From: Niameybacter massiliensis
GTDB lineage: Bacteria > Bacillota > Clostridia > Lachnospirales > Cellulosilyticaceae
Assembly: GCF_001282685.1 (NCBI RefSeq)
Contig: NZ_LN875035.1
Location: 1,034,250-1,098,249 of the forward strand
Direction: 5' to 3'
DNA: 64,000 nt
Shown one piece after another: positions 1 through 8,061 of this stretch. The notes under the pieces are model-generated. The model had not been told where the DNA came from and searched no databases. It worked only from the letters and a program-made list of their open reading frames with translations. Both the position numbers and the translations under genes were made by a program. Each line of letters starts with the position of its first letter. Position 1 is the stretch's first letter.

Positions 1-586
1 CTTGGTCAGCAATTGACCTAGTAATAGCTTGTCTAATCCACCAAGTTGCATAAGTACTAAATTTGAATCCTTTACGGTAATCAAATTTCTCTACAGCTTT
101 GATAAGTCCTAGATTTCCTTCTTGGATTAAATCAAGAAGTGCCATACCACGTCCAATATATTTTCTTGCAATACTTACAACAAGTCTTAAGTTAGCTTCT
201 GCTAATCTTTTCTTTGCTTCTTCATCACCTTGTTCAATACGCTCAGCAAGTGCAATTTCTTCTGCACTTGAAAGAAGTGGTACTTTCCCAATTTCTTTTA
301 AGTACATACGAACAGGGTCATCTATACTCATATCATCTGGAAGGGTAATATCTATTTCTTCTTCGACTTCAGCTTCCATTTCTTTCATATTACCTATAAT
401 ATCGATACCTTGAGCTTCTAAATATTCATATACCTGTTCTATTTTTGTAGGGTCCACATCTAAGTTCATAAATGCTTCCATGATATCTGTTTGCTCGAGT
501 ACACCTTTTTTCTCTTTAGCCAAGGCAATAAGCTGTTCCAGTTTTGTTTTAAACAATAGTTTTGGATCTTGTACTTGTTCTTTCAA
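1..586 (-). CDS. rpoD: Primary RNA polymerase sigma factor RpoD, N-terminal part (cut by window edge)
   Basis: This is the housekeeping sigma factor that directs core RNA polymerase to -35/-10 promoters. About 195 residues are visible on the minus strand; the rest lies beyond position 1. The visible part has a region 1.1-like N terminus, an acidic stretch, then region 1.2 ([17 protein letters not shown]) and the start of region 2 ([44 protein letters not shown]). The likely start is TTG at 586, about 11 bases after GGAG; no ATG precedes the conserved N terminus in frame. A good promoter lies at 682-710. In many Firmicutes rpoD follows dnaG, but here its upstream neighbour is the terminator of the cobalamin operon, so it is transcribed on its own. 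Family identification is very secure; the start codon is less so. Confidence 0.95.
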   Translation of the reverse strand, partial: MKEQVQDPKLLFKTKLEQLIALAKEKKGVLEQTDIMEAFMNLDVDPTKIEQVYEYLEAQGIDIIGNMKEMEAEVEEEIDITLPDDMSIDDPVRMYLKEIGKVPLLSSAEEIALAERIEQGDEEAKKRLAEANLRLVVSIARKYIGRGMALLDLIQEGNLGLIKAVEKFDYRKGFKFSTYATWWIRQAITRSIADQ

Positions 587-627
587 AATTCTGTACGCTC
601 CTTCGGATGATATTTTAACAATGTCTA

Positions 628-656
628 TTGACTTAATAAATGTTTTATAGTATACT
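628..656 (+). promoter_or_regulatory. Rightward sigma-A-like promoter inside the rpoD leader
   Basis: TTGACT (628-633), exactly 17 bases, then TATACT (651-656) on the plus strand. It faces the rpoD promoter and fires towards the hairpin terminator at 751-789, so a transcript of about 130 bases could be made. No ORF with a ribosome binding site lies in that interval. AT-rich DNA produces chance matches, so this is a candidate only. Confidence 0.35.
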
Positions 657-681
657 TTATCTTAAATCCTTTAACCTTATA

Positions 682-710
682 ATAATACCTTTTTTAAAGG
701 CTCTTGTCAA
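682..710 (-). promoter_or_regulatory. Sigma-A promoter of rpoD
   Basis: Read leftward: TTGACA (705-710), a 17-base spacer, then TATTAT (682-687). It lies about 100 bases before the proposed rpoD start, leaving a leader of roughly 90 bases. Near-consensus in both boxes and in spacing. Confidence 0.75.
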
Positions 711-750
711 TATTTTAGACACAAATTTTATATTATAATCATAAATCTAC

Positions 751-789
751 AAAAAAGCCCTCTTCCTATTATTGGTAGAGGGCTTTTTT
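751..789. terminator. Bidirectional rho-independent terminator
   Basis: Stem GCCCTC/GAGGGC extended by A6/T6 tracts on both sides, just after the stop of the cbiA-cbiC gene (791). It ends the leftward cobalamin operon and would also stop a rightward transcript from the promoter at 628-656. Confidence 0.85.
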
Positions 790-790
790 C

Positions 791-2797
791 CTAAATTTGC
801 CTATTTACAGCCATATAAAGAAGTGCGTTACATAATGCTGCCGCAATATTACTTCCGCCCTTTCGCCCTTTTGCAACAATATAAGGTACATTTACTTGCA
901 TCATTTGCTCTTTTGATTCTACTACATTGACAAACCCTACGGGTACACCTATAACAAGTTCCGGAGATAGTTTCCCTGTTTCAATAAGTTCTTTAATTTT
1001 CATAAGCGCTGTTGGTGCATTTCCTACAGCAAATATTAGAGGATAATTAAGCTCTGCTGCTTTTTCTATTGCAATAGCAGATCGTGTTGTACCTTCTTCT
1101 TTGGCACGCTTTGCTACATCTTCATCTGCCACAAAACAGTGCACTTCGCCTCCAAGACTTGCAAGAGTTGTTTTATTAATGCCGGCCTTAGCCATTTGGG
1201 TATCAGTTACGATGTGAGCTCCATTTTTGAGAGCTTGAATGGCACGTTCCACAACGTGATCAGAAAAACATAAATTGGTTGCGTAATCAAAATCAGCACT
1301 TGTATGAATCGCACGCTTAATAAGCGGTGCATGCAAGGGATTAATTGTAGTTTCTCCCAAAATTTCATCTATCATACGAAAACTTTCTTTTTCTATCTCA
1401 AAAGGAAGCATTTTTTTAGTATTTTTCTCTATTTTATACTTTTTACATGCTTCAACAAAGGATTTAGCCATATTGAGATGACTATAAAAGTGAATATGAG
1501 GATAACCTGCAAATAAGCTTTCATTTGCTTCAATACACTCCCATACTATATTCTTACCACTTTTAATTGCTTTAAAACTTTCTCCATTATAACTAGAATC
1601 TGAATAATGAAACTCATGAGCTCTTAGCCAACCACCTTTTTTACTTAGTAAATTATCCTTTTGGGCTTCTAATTGTATATATCCAAATCGCATTAACCTT
1701 TTAGTCATGTGACTTTCTCCTCTTAGAGCGCCTACCATTTCATAGCTTTCATTATCCAGAAATGTTAACCTTTCTTGCAAGTACATAAATCCTCCACATT
1801 CAGCAATACAAGGTAATTTATTCTCTATAGCATGTTTTATAGCTGCTTTCATTTGTATATTTTCAGCCAGTTGTTTAGCATAAACTTCTGGATAACCGCC
1901 TCCTAGTATAAGGCCTTGGATTCCTTCTGGAAGCTTTTTGTCTACTAGTGGTGAAAAGGCTATCAGCTCTATGCCCATTTCTTCTAAGAGCTCTAAATTG
2001 TCTTCATAATAAAACGAAAAAGCCTTATCCTTTGCAATAGCAACTCTTATTTTATTCTTACAATCTTCATAATCTAGTTTTCTTAATACTTCTGGTATTT
2101 CACTCTCTATTTCTTTCGCCTCATTTGCGAGTTCAAGTAGGCCCTCAATATCTATAGTTGCTTTTGTATGGGTATAAAGGGTCTGTATTTTTAAATCAAG
2201 TTCTTCTACTTCTTTTGCTGTAACTAATCCTAAATGTCTACTTTCTAGACTTACCTCCTCCAAATGTGGCAAATAACCATATACTTTTAGTGACGTATGC
2301 TTTTCTATCATTTCTTTGTAATAATTATAGCTCATTTCTGTAATGCCATTAAGAATCACACCTTTTATGGTATTCTCCTTAAAATTTAAGAATCCTTCTA
2401 AGAGAGGTACAATTGAAAGGCCCATTCCTTTACAAGATGTAATGATGACCGTTGGTGTTTGTGTTTTATACGCAAGTTCATAACTACTTCCTTCCGTTGT
2501 ATCTGATATACCATCATAAAACCCCATCACACCTTCTATAACTGCTACATCTGCTTCTTTTGTATGCTTTTGTAAAAGATAGTTACAATTTTGCTCACCT
2601 ATCATATATAAATCTAGATTATAAGATGGCGTATGCAAAACCTCACGATGAAACATTGGATCTATATAGTCCGGTCCACACTTAAAGGCTACTGTTTTCA
2701 ATTGCCTTTCTTGAAAATGCTTCAATACAGCACATGTTAATGTTGTCTTACCTGCCCCACTACCAACGCCCGCTATCATTAATCTTGCTTTAGACAT
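791..2797 (-). CDS. cbiA-cbiC: CbiA-CbiC fusion: cobyrinate a,c-diamide synthase / cobalt-precorrin-8 methylmutase
   Basis: A 668-residue bifunctional enzyme of anaerobic B12 synthesis. The N-terminal part, about residues 1-455, is CbiA: P-loop IAGVGSGAGKTTLT near residue 8, and a class I glutamine amidotransferase half with the nucleophile-containing CIAECGGFMYL; it amidates cobyrinate at the a and c side chains using ATP and glutamine. The C-terminal part, about 460-668, is CbiC (PLIKRAIHTSADFDYA, GAHIVTDTQMAKAGI, IGVPVGFVNVVESKEQM), which moves the C11 methyl to C12 to form cobyrinate. CbiC makes the substrate of CbiA, so the fusion joins consecutive steps. Separate genes are usual. It overlaps cbiET by 8 bases and is the last gene of the operon. 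No frameshift is needed to join the halves. Confidence 0.95.
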   Translation of the reverse strand: MSKARLMIAGVGSGAGKTTLTCAVLKHFQERQLKTVAFKCGPDYIDPMFHREVLHTPSYNLDLYMIGEQNCNYLLQKHTKEADVAVIEGVMGFYDGISDTTEGSSYELAYKTQTPTVIITSCKGMGLSIVPLLEGFLNFKENTIKGVILNGITEMSYNYYKEMIEKHTSLKVYGYLPHLEEVSLESRHLGLVTAKEVEELDLKIQTLYTHTKATIDIEGLLELANEAKEIESEIPEVLRKLDYEDCKNKIRVAIAKDKAFSFYYEDNLELLEEMGIELIAFSPLVDKKLPEGIQGLILGGGYPEVYAKQLAENIQMKAAIKHAIENKLPCIAECGGFMYLQERLTFLDNESYEMVGALRGESHMTKRLMRFGYIQLEAQKDNLLSKKGGWLRAHEFHYSDSSYNGESFKAIKSGKNIVWECIEANESLFAGYPHIHFYSHLNMAKSFVEACKKYKIEKNTKKMLPFEIEKESFRMIDEILGETTINPLHAPLIKRAIHTSADFDYATNLCFSDHVVERAIQALKNGAHIVTDTQMAKAGINKTTLASLGGEVHCFVADEDVAKRAKEEGTTRSAIAIEKAAELNYPLIFAVGNAPTALMKIKELIETGKLSPELVIGVPVGFVNVVESKEQMMQVNVPYIVAKGRKGGSNIAAALCNALLYMAVNRQI

Positions 2798-4037
2798 ATA
2801 CTTCTTTTCCTTTCAAAGTTAAAATAAAAATCGGATTTTGTCCCATCATCATATTATAATCTCCAATTTGTTTACTATTTGCTACAGTCACCTGTGTACA
2901 ATTAAATTCTAAATTGAAGTGTTTTGTACAGCTAAGTGCTTCTTGTAGCGTTTCTAATGTAATTGCTGTAAGTACAATCTGCACCTTAGGATTTTTATCT
3001 AAAAGTATTTGGAGTATTGCATTCAGTTCTCCACTACTTCCTCCAATAAACACCTTATCCGGCGTCGGCAAATCACTTAGTCCATCAGGACACTTTGCTT
3101 CTATCACCTTCATATTAGAAATTCTAAAATGCTTTTGGTTGGTGTAAATAAGTTCTATTGCTTCATGTTTCTTTTCTAATGCATAGACAAATCCTTTTTT
3201 TGCTATTCTCGCCATTTCAATACTGACAGATCCTGTCCCTGCCCCTATATCATAAATACAATCTTCTAGACTCAACTGTAATTTACTCAGACATATGGCT
3301 CGAATTTCTTCTTTGGTCATCGGTACCTTACCTCGTATAAAACTTGTATCTGATAAACCGTAGGTAATACAAGACTCAACATGATCTTGTTCATTTTCAA
3401 TCAATATAACTGCCAAGTCACTAAAAGACTCCTTTACAAACATCGTAGCTGTTCCTTCTAAAATACGTTCTTCTGGATAAGATAAGTTTTCACCTATATA
3501 CACTTGCAAATGCCCTAGTCCATGTTGCTGCAATGTCTTACAAATATCTTGCACTTTACAGCTTCCACCTGTTAATACAAATAAAGTTTTATGAGTAAGT
3601 ACCTCTCCTAATACTTTATTTTCCCGCCCATGTACACTTATGGTATGTATATCACTATAAGGTCTTTGAATTCGACTGCAAAAATACTGTAATGAACTTA
3701 CGCCTGTTATAAATTCAAGCTTAACCTTTGCCCCATATTCTTTTTTGATCCAACTTGCAATACTAAAGAATCCTGTATCTCCTGATGCTAACAGACCTAT
3801 TAAGCTAGACTCTTTTTCTATCTCATTATCACTTAAGTATTGCTCTAAAAATATTTTCATCTCACTCAAATTACAACTATAGCTTGCTGCATGCTGTGAT
3901 TTTAAATTCTCTACTTCATTCACTAATCTACTGGGCCCCATCAAAACATCACATCTTTTGACCGCATCCATTGCCTCACCTGTCAAAAACTTTCTATTCC
4001 CTGGTCCCATTCCTATCACTTTAATAACTTTATCCAT
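2790..4037 (-). CDS. cbiET: CbiE-CbiT fusion: cobalt-precorrin-7 C5-methyltransferase / cobalt-precorrin-6B C15-methyltransferase (decarboxylating)
   Basis: A 415-residue SAM-dependent enzyme in the corrin pathway. Residues about 1-205 form the tetrapyrrole methylase CbiE (IKVIGMGPGNRKFLT near the N terminus, LLASGDTGFFSIA). Residues about 225-415 form CbiT with a Rossmann SAM-binding motif (YDIGAGTGSVSIEMAR) and KVFIGGSSGEL. CbiT methylates C15 and removes the C12 acetate carboxyl; CbiE methylates C5. The same fused order is known as CobL in aerobic bacteria and as CbiET in various anaerobes. It overlaps both neighbours by 8 bases, indicating translational coupling. Confidence 0.93.
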   Translation of the reverse strand: MDKVIKVIGMGPGNRKFLTGEAMDAVKRCDVLMGPSRLVNEVENLKSQHAASYSCNLSEMKIFLEQYLSDNEIEKESSLIGLLASGDTGFFSIASWIKKEYGAKVKLEFITGVSSLQYFCSRIQRPYSDIHTISVHGRENKVLGEVLTHKTLFVLTGGSCKVQDICKTLQQHGLGHLQVYIGENLSYPEERILEGTATMFVKESFSDLAVILIENEQDHVESCITYGLSDTSFIRGKVPMTKEEIRAICLSKLQLSLEDCIYDIGAGTGSVSIEMARIAKKGFVYALEKKHEAIELIYTNQKHFRISNMKVIEAKCPDGLSDLPTPDKVFIGGSSGELNAILQILLDKNPKVQIVLTAITLETLQEALSCTKHFNLEFNCTQVTVANSKQIGDYNMMMGQNPIFILTLKGKEVYV

Positions 4038-4788
4038 GCTTCACCTCCTCAAACCATTTATAAAATTGTTGCAAATTCATCCCTCCCTCTTCATCTGGAC
4101 GCCTTAAACAAAGTAAAGTAACACCAAGTTGCCTAGCCGCTTCTACCTTTTCCTCCATACCACCTACTGTACCGGAATCTTTTGTCACCATATAACGTGC
4201 CTGTATCTGATTAAGCATGGCTTTATTCAACTCTAAAGAGAAAGGCCCTTGCATACAGATAAGATGAGACATCAGATAACCTCTTTCTAGTTGCTCATCT
4301 ATACTTTTTGCCATGGGAAGCATACGGATATAAATCCGCTCCTTAAAATGAGTTAACTTTGTATAAGCCTGTAAATCTTTGCTCCCTGTAGTAAGCAGAA
4401 TATTCCCTTGGGTATTTTCCAAATAACTTATAATCTCTTCTACCGAACTAAAACTTAAAATCCTATGTTCTACTTCTTCACGCACGATACGTTTATAAGG
4501 CATTTCTAATTTTTCACAAGCTTTCTTACAATTTTGTGTAGCTTCTTTTGCATAAGGGTGGGTTGCATCAATCACTAAATCATACTGTTGTTTTTTAAAG
4601 AGTGCTTCAAACCCACTTTCATCTAACCTTTGCTGTAAAACTTGAACATCCTTTTCTTCTTCTAATAGCTCTTCTCCATATGTAGTTGCCACACTTACTG
4701 TAACCTGTATGCCATAGTTTCTTACAAAGCTTATTATCTTCCTTGCTTCTGTAGTTCCTCCTAGTACAAAAACATTTTTAAACATCAT
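4030..4788 (-). CDS. cbiJ: Cobalt-precorrin-6A reductase CbiJ
   Basis: A reductase of about 252 residues in the CbiJ/CobK family, which reduces a double bond of the macrocycle with a nicotinamide cofactor. Visible motifs are VFVLGGTTEARKI at the N terminus, VIDATHPYAKEAT, LLTTGSKDL, and the C-terminal MVTKDSGTVGGMEEKVEAAR. The reading frame is open to 4845, but residues before MFKN do not resemble the family. The adjacent ATGs at 4788 and 4785, overlapping the end of cbiH, are the likeliest starts; none has a strong ribosome binding site, consistent with coupling to cbiH translation. An ATG at 4800 cannot be excluded. Confidence 0.9.
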   Translation of the reverse strand: MMFKNVFVLGGTTEARKIISFVRNYGIQVTVSVATTYGEELLEEEKDVQVLQQRLDESGFEALFKKQQYDLVIDATHPYAKEATQNCKKACEKLEMPYKRIVREEVEHRILSFSSVEEIISYLENTQGNILLTTGSKDLQAYTKLTHFKERIYIRMLPMAKSIDEQLERGYLMSHLICMQGPFSLELNKAMLNQIQARYMVTKDSGTVGGMEEKVEAARQLGVTLLCLRRPDEEGGMNLQQFYKWFEEVKHG

Positions 4789-5521
4789 AACGTTTTTCAT
4801 AGCCACGTGGTGTAACCATCTTGCCATTAATAACTTTTGTTTCACTATTCCCTATGATTACAGTTGTAAACATATCCACTTTAGCATTTACCATTTCTTC
4901 TAATCTACACACTTTAATATTTTGCCCTTCACGTCCAATATGCTGCACATATCCCGCCACTGTCTCTGGTCTTTGATATTCCATAATAATCTTACAAGCT
5001 TTTTCTAAATAATCATGACGTTTCCTACTTGATGGGTTATAAAAGCAAATAACAAAATCTGCCTGTGCTGCTAAAGCAATACGTTTTTCTATAGTCTCCC
5101 AAGAAGTTAATAGGTCACTTAAACTAATCATTACAAAATCATGGATAAGCGGTGCGCCTAAAACGGCAGCTGCACTACATGCAGCTGTTACTCCTGGTAT
5201 CACTTCAATTTCTACTTCCGGATGGTCTTTTGCAACTTCATGTACGATACCAGCCATGCCATATACACCTGCATCCCCACTACAAACCATTGCGACTTTC
5301 TTCCCTTTTAGTGCTTCTTCTAAAACTATCTTACAGCGGTCTACTTCTTGTTTCATCCCTGTAGCTAAGAAAGTCTTTTCTTTAAAATCCTCTCGTATTA
5401 AATCTACATAAACTGTATAGCCTACAATAATGTCACATCCTTCTAGTACTTCTTCTGCTCTATTTGTCATCTCAAATATGCCACCAGGTCCTAAACCTAC
5501 AATATATATTTTCCCTATCAT
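4778..5521 (-). CDS. cbiH: Cobalt-factor III / precorrin-3B C17-methyltransferase CbiH
   Basis: A 247-residue tetrapyrrole methylase that methylates C17 during ring contraction. It begins with the family SAM-binding glycine-rich motif (IYIVGLGPGG) and contains VCSGDAGVYGMAGIV, EVIPGVTAACSAAAVLGAPL, FVICFYNPSSRKR and a C-terminal VTPRGYEKRYDV, all typical of CobJ/CbiH. Length matches the family; there is no extra C-terminal domain as found in some CbiH60-type proteins. The start is supported by AAAGGAAACGTGAA just before ATG. It lies between cbiG and cbiJ in the operon. Confidence 0.93.
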   Translation of the reverse strand: MIGKIYIVGLGPGGIFEMTNRAEEVLEGCDIIVGYTVYVDLIREDFKEKTFLATGMKQEVDRCKIVLEEALKGKKVAMVCSGDAGVYGMAGIVHEVAKDHPEVEIEVIPGVTAACSAAAVLGAPLIHDFVMISLSDLLTSWETIEKRIALAAQADFVICFYNPSSRKRHDYLEKACKIIMEYQRPETVAGYVQHIGREGQNIKVCRLEEMVNAKVDMFTTVIIGNSETKVINGKMVTPRGYEKRYDV

Positions 5522-5554
5522 TTCACGTTTCCTTTCTATTCCCTGACGGGAGTT

Positions 5555-6613
5555 TTAACAAGTTTCATCAAACTGCACTTTATAGGTACCTTCTATAGCT
5601 ATAGCTATAGCTATAGTAACACCATCTAGTGATGTCTTCGGAACTAAAAGCTTACCACCATAACTTCCTAATACTGCTGCCCTTTCACATACATTATCAA
5701 CACCTGTTACTTGCTTTACAAAAGAAGAGGCTGTAAATTCACCTTCTACTTGACTCAGCTGTAGGGCACTAAAAAATCGAATAGACTTTTTATTTCTATT
5801 TGCCCATTCATTTAGTCCTTCTTCATTCTTCTTTAAATCAATAGAAACGATTTGTCCAACAGACTCAATAGGTAAATGGTATTGCTCTAAAATCTGCTTT
5901 ACTAACCGTTCTATTTGTGCTTCACTGGTGCCTTTCTTACACCCTATTCCAACAGTTAAAAGTGGGGGTACAAGCCACAATGTTTCCTGAAAAGGTCTTT
6001 TTTCTTCCCATCCAATCCATATTCCCAAAGGGCCTTGTATTGTTTCCATTTGGTTAGCTTTGTAATATTTGAGGCCCTTAGGCAAATGCCCTTCTATAGA
6101 TACATCTGCCATAAATCCAACTACTTCACCTTGTAATAAAGCTGCCGAAATATGCTTAGCTACTTTTAAATTCTTAATCACTAAACTATTTCGTTTTGCC
6201 CATTCATCTATGGCAAAGCACTTTTCTAAATCTGTAGCTGTTGTCACAACAGGCGTTCCTCCTATTAATACACTCAGTTCACTCGCTAACTTATTTGCCC
6301 CACCTAAGTGTCCCGACAGAAGAGGGATAATATACTTCCCTAATTCATCAATTACAAGCACTGCTGGGTCAACAGCTTTATTAATAATAAAAGGTGCAAT
6401 GGCTCTTACTGCAATCCCTGTCGCCCCTATGAAAACAAGCGCTTCACATACTTGAAACTGCTCTTTCGTCCACTCATTCAAAGAGCTTTCTATATTATCA
6501 AGACCTTCTTCTTTAAATTTAGAAAGATGAACCCCTTTAACCTGAAATAGGCTACTTAACTTTCTATTAATACAAGCGCCTTTACTCGTAAAAGAAATAA
6601 TCCCTATTTTCAC
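5555..6613 (-). CDS. cbiG: Cobalt-precorrin-5A hydrolase CbiG
   Basis: A 352-residue protein that opens the delta-lactone of cobalt-precorrin-5A and releases acetaldehyde, a step specific to the anaerobic pathway. The N-terminal domain shows VFIGATGIAVRAIAPF and the loop LLSGHLGGANKLA; the C-terminal domain has LLTVGIGCKKGTS and TGVDNVCERAAVLGSYGGKLL, characteristic of CbiG. Near the 3' end, positions 5593-5616 are four tandem copies of a 6-base unit coding for an Ile-Ala run. It overlaps cbiF by four bases. Function is secure from motifs and context. Confidence 0.94.
   Translation of the reverse strand: MKIGIISFTSKGACINRKLSSLFQVKGVHLSKFKEEGLDNIESSLNEWTKEQFQVCEALVFIGATGIAVRAIAPFIINKAVDPAVLVIDELGKYIIPLLSGHLGGANKLASELSVLIGGTPVVTTATDLEKCFAIDEWAKRNSLVIKNLKVAKHISAALLQGEVVGFMADVSIEGHLPKGLKYYKANQMETIQGPLGIWIGWEEKRPFQETLWLVPPLLTVGIGCKKGTSEAQIERLVKQILEQYHLPIESVGQIVSIDLKKNEEGLNEWANRNKKSIRFFSALQLSQVEGEFTASSFVKQVTGVDNVCERAAVLGSYGGKLLVPKTSLDGVTIAIAIAIEGTYKVQFDETC
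5593..5616. repeat. Hexanucleotide microsatellite in cbiG (CTATAG x4)
   Basis: Four uninterrupted copies of CTATAG. Because the unit is 6 bases, gain or loss of copies would change the number of Ile-Ala pairs near the CbiG C terminus without a frameshift. Confidence 0.8.
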
Positions 6614-7371
6614 TTGATCGCCTCTCTAAACATATGTGTAAAACCTGGATCATAAAGTTTAGAACGCTCATAAGTATCTCCTAGAAAATCGCCTACTACA
6701 ATTAAAGCTGTTTTAGTAATATGATTTTCTGCAATAATATGACTTAATTGGTTCAATTCACCTTTATAAATTTTTTCTTCTGGCCATGTTGCTTTATATA
6801 CAATGGCAATAGGTGTGTCTTCTCTATAACCACCTTTTATTAAACGTTCCTCTACCTCTTTAGCCAAACTAACACTTAGGAAAATAATCATTGTAGCTTG
6901 ATGACTTGCAAGCATACTTAGTTCTTCTTTAGGGGGCATTGGTGTGCGCCCTTCCATTCGTGTCAAAATTACGGTTTGACTCACATTCGGTAAAGTATAT
7001 TCCTTTTTAAGTGCAGCTGCTGCTCCACAAAAAGAACTTACACCGGGTACCACTTCATATTTAAGTGTTCTTTCATCTAACAAATCCATTTGTTCTCTAA
7101 TAGCACCATAGATACTAGGATCTCCTGTATGTAACCTCACAACAACCCTATCTTCTCCTTTCATTTCTTCTTCCACCATCGCCTTAATCACTTCTTCTAA
7201 AGTCATCATTGCACTATCTAATATGATACATTCTTCTTTGCATTCATTAAGTAATGCTGGATTAACTAATGACCCTGCATAAATAACTAAATCTGCTGTT
7301 TTTAAAAGACGTTGCCCTTTTACTGTAATTAGCTCTATATCACCTGGTCCTGCACCTACAAAATAAATCAT
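6610..7371 (-). CDS. cbiF: Cobalt-precorrin-4 C11-methyltransferase CbiF
   Basis: A 253-residue SAM-dependent tetrapyrrole methylase adding the C11 methyl group. Motifs: IYFVGAGPGDIELITVKG at the N terminus, VIYAGSLVNPALL, RLHTGDPSIYGAIREQMD, EVVPGVSSFCGAAAAL, LTRMEGRTPMP. These match CbiF/CobM closely and length is typical. It is followed by cbiG with a 4-base overlap and preceded by cbiL with only three bases between the coding regions. Confidence 0.95.
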   Translation of the reverse strand: MIYFVGAGPGDIELITVKGQRLLKTADLVIYAGSLVNPALLNECKEECIILDSAMMTLEEVIKAMVEEEMKGEDRVVVRLHTGDPSIYGAIREQMDLLDERTLKYEVVPGVSSFCGAAAALKKEYTLPNVSQTVILTRMEGRTPMPPKEELSMLASHQATMIIFLSVSLAKEVEERLIKGGYREDTPIAIVYKATWPEEKIYKGELNQLSHIIAENHITKTALIVVGDFLGDTYERSKLYDPGFTHMFREAIK

Positions 7372-7374
7372 TTT

Positions 7375-8061
7375 TTAATCCTCCTTTATAACAACAACTG
7401 AAAAATAACTACTTTCTTCTAACGTATCTAAGCTACTATGAATCTTTTCATTTGGCATACTGGCACATTCTACTGCTTTTGCTTTTTCATATAAGCCTTT
7501 TTCTTTTAAATGTCCTTTTAATCGTTCCATAGACTTACCTGTTTTCATAAGTACTTTTGTACCCTTTAAATCAAGATAATCTTCTTTTCCCTTATAAGAA
7601 GCAGGTATAATATGCAAACAGTCACTTCCCTCACAAAGAGAATCATTTAATGCTGCAGCTACACTGCATATAGAAGATATGCCTGGTATAATTTCTGTTT
7701 TATAGCCTAATGCTTGAATACGACGATGAATATACATATAGGTAGAATAAATCGTAGGATCACCTAGTGTTAAAAAAGCCACATCCTTTCCCTCTTCTAA
7801 ATACTCCCTAATACTGCTAGTTACTAATTCATGATTTTTATTAAGCGCTTCTTTATCTCTTGTCATGGGCATATAGCAGTCCAATATAAACTGCTCCTCT
7901 ATATAAGGCCTTGCTATGGTTAACGCAATTTGCTCACTTTCACCTGATTTAGGTACTGCAATAATCGGACATTTTTTAATCACCCCTGCTGCTTTAAAAG
8001 TCATCAATTGCGGATCTCCTGGTCCTACGCCTACTCCATATAGTTTCCCTTTATTCTCCAT
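7375..8061 (-). CDS. cbiL: Cobalt-precorrin-2 C20-methyltransferase CbiL
   Basis: A 228-residue SAM-dependent methylase that adds the C20 methyl to cobalt-precorrin-2, the first committed methylation of the corrin branch. Motifs are KLYGVGVGPGDPQLMT, FLTLGDPTIYSTYMYI, EIIPGISSICSVAAAL and VLMKTGKSM. The frame extends to 8136, but the start at 8061 has an excellent ribosome binding site (GGAGG, about seven bases upstream) and begins the conserved domain. The chosen start overlaps the end of cbiD by 11 bases, so the binding site lies within cbiD. Confidence 0.94.
   Translation of the reverse strand: MENKGKLYGVGVGPGDPQLMTFKAAGVIKKCPIIAVPKSGESEQIALTIARPYIEEQFILDCYMPMTRDKEALNKNHELVTSSIREYLEEGKDVAFLTLGDPTIYSTYMYIHRRIQALGYKTEIIPGISSICSVAAALNDSLCEGSDCLHIIPASYKGKEDYLDLKGTKVLMKTGKSMERLKGHLKEKGLYEKAKAVECASMPNEKIHSSLDTLEESSYFSVVVIKED

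Noticed and set aside
5152-5364. Leu-rich open frame on the plus strand within cbiH
   Set aside because: Shadow frame; composition is dominated by complementary Glu/Lys codons of CbiH and it has no start signals.
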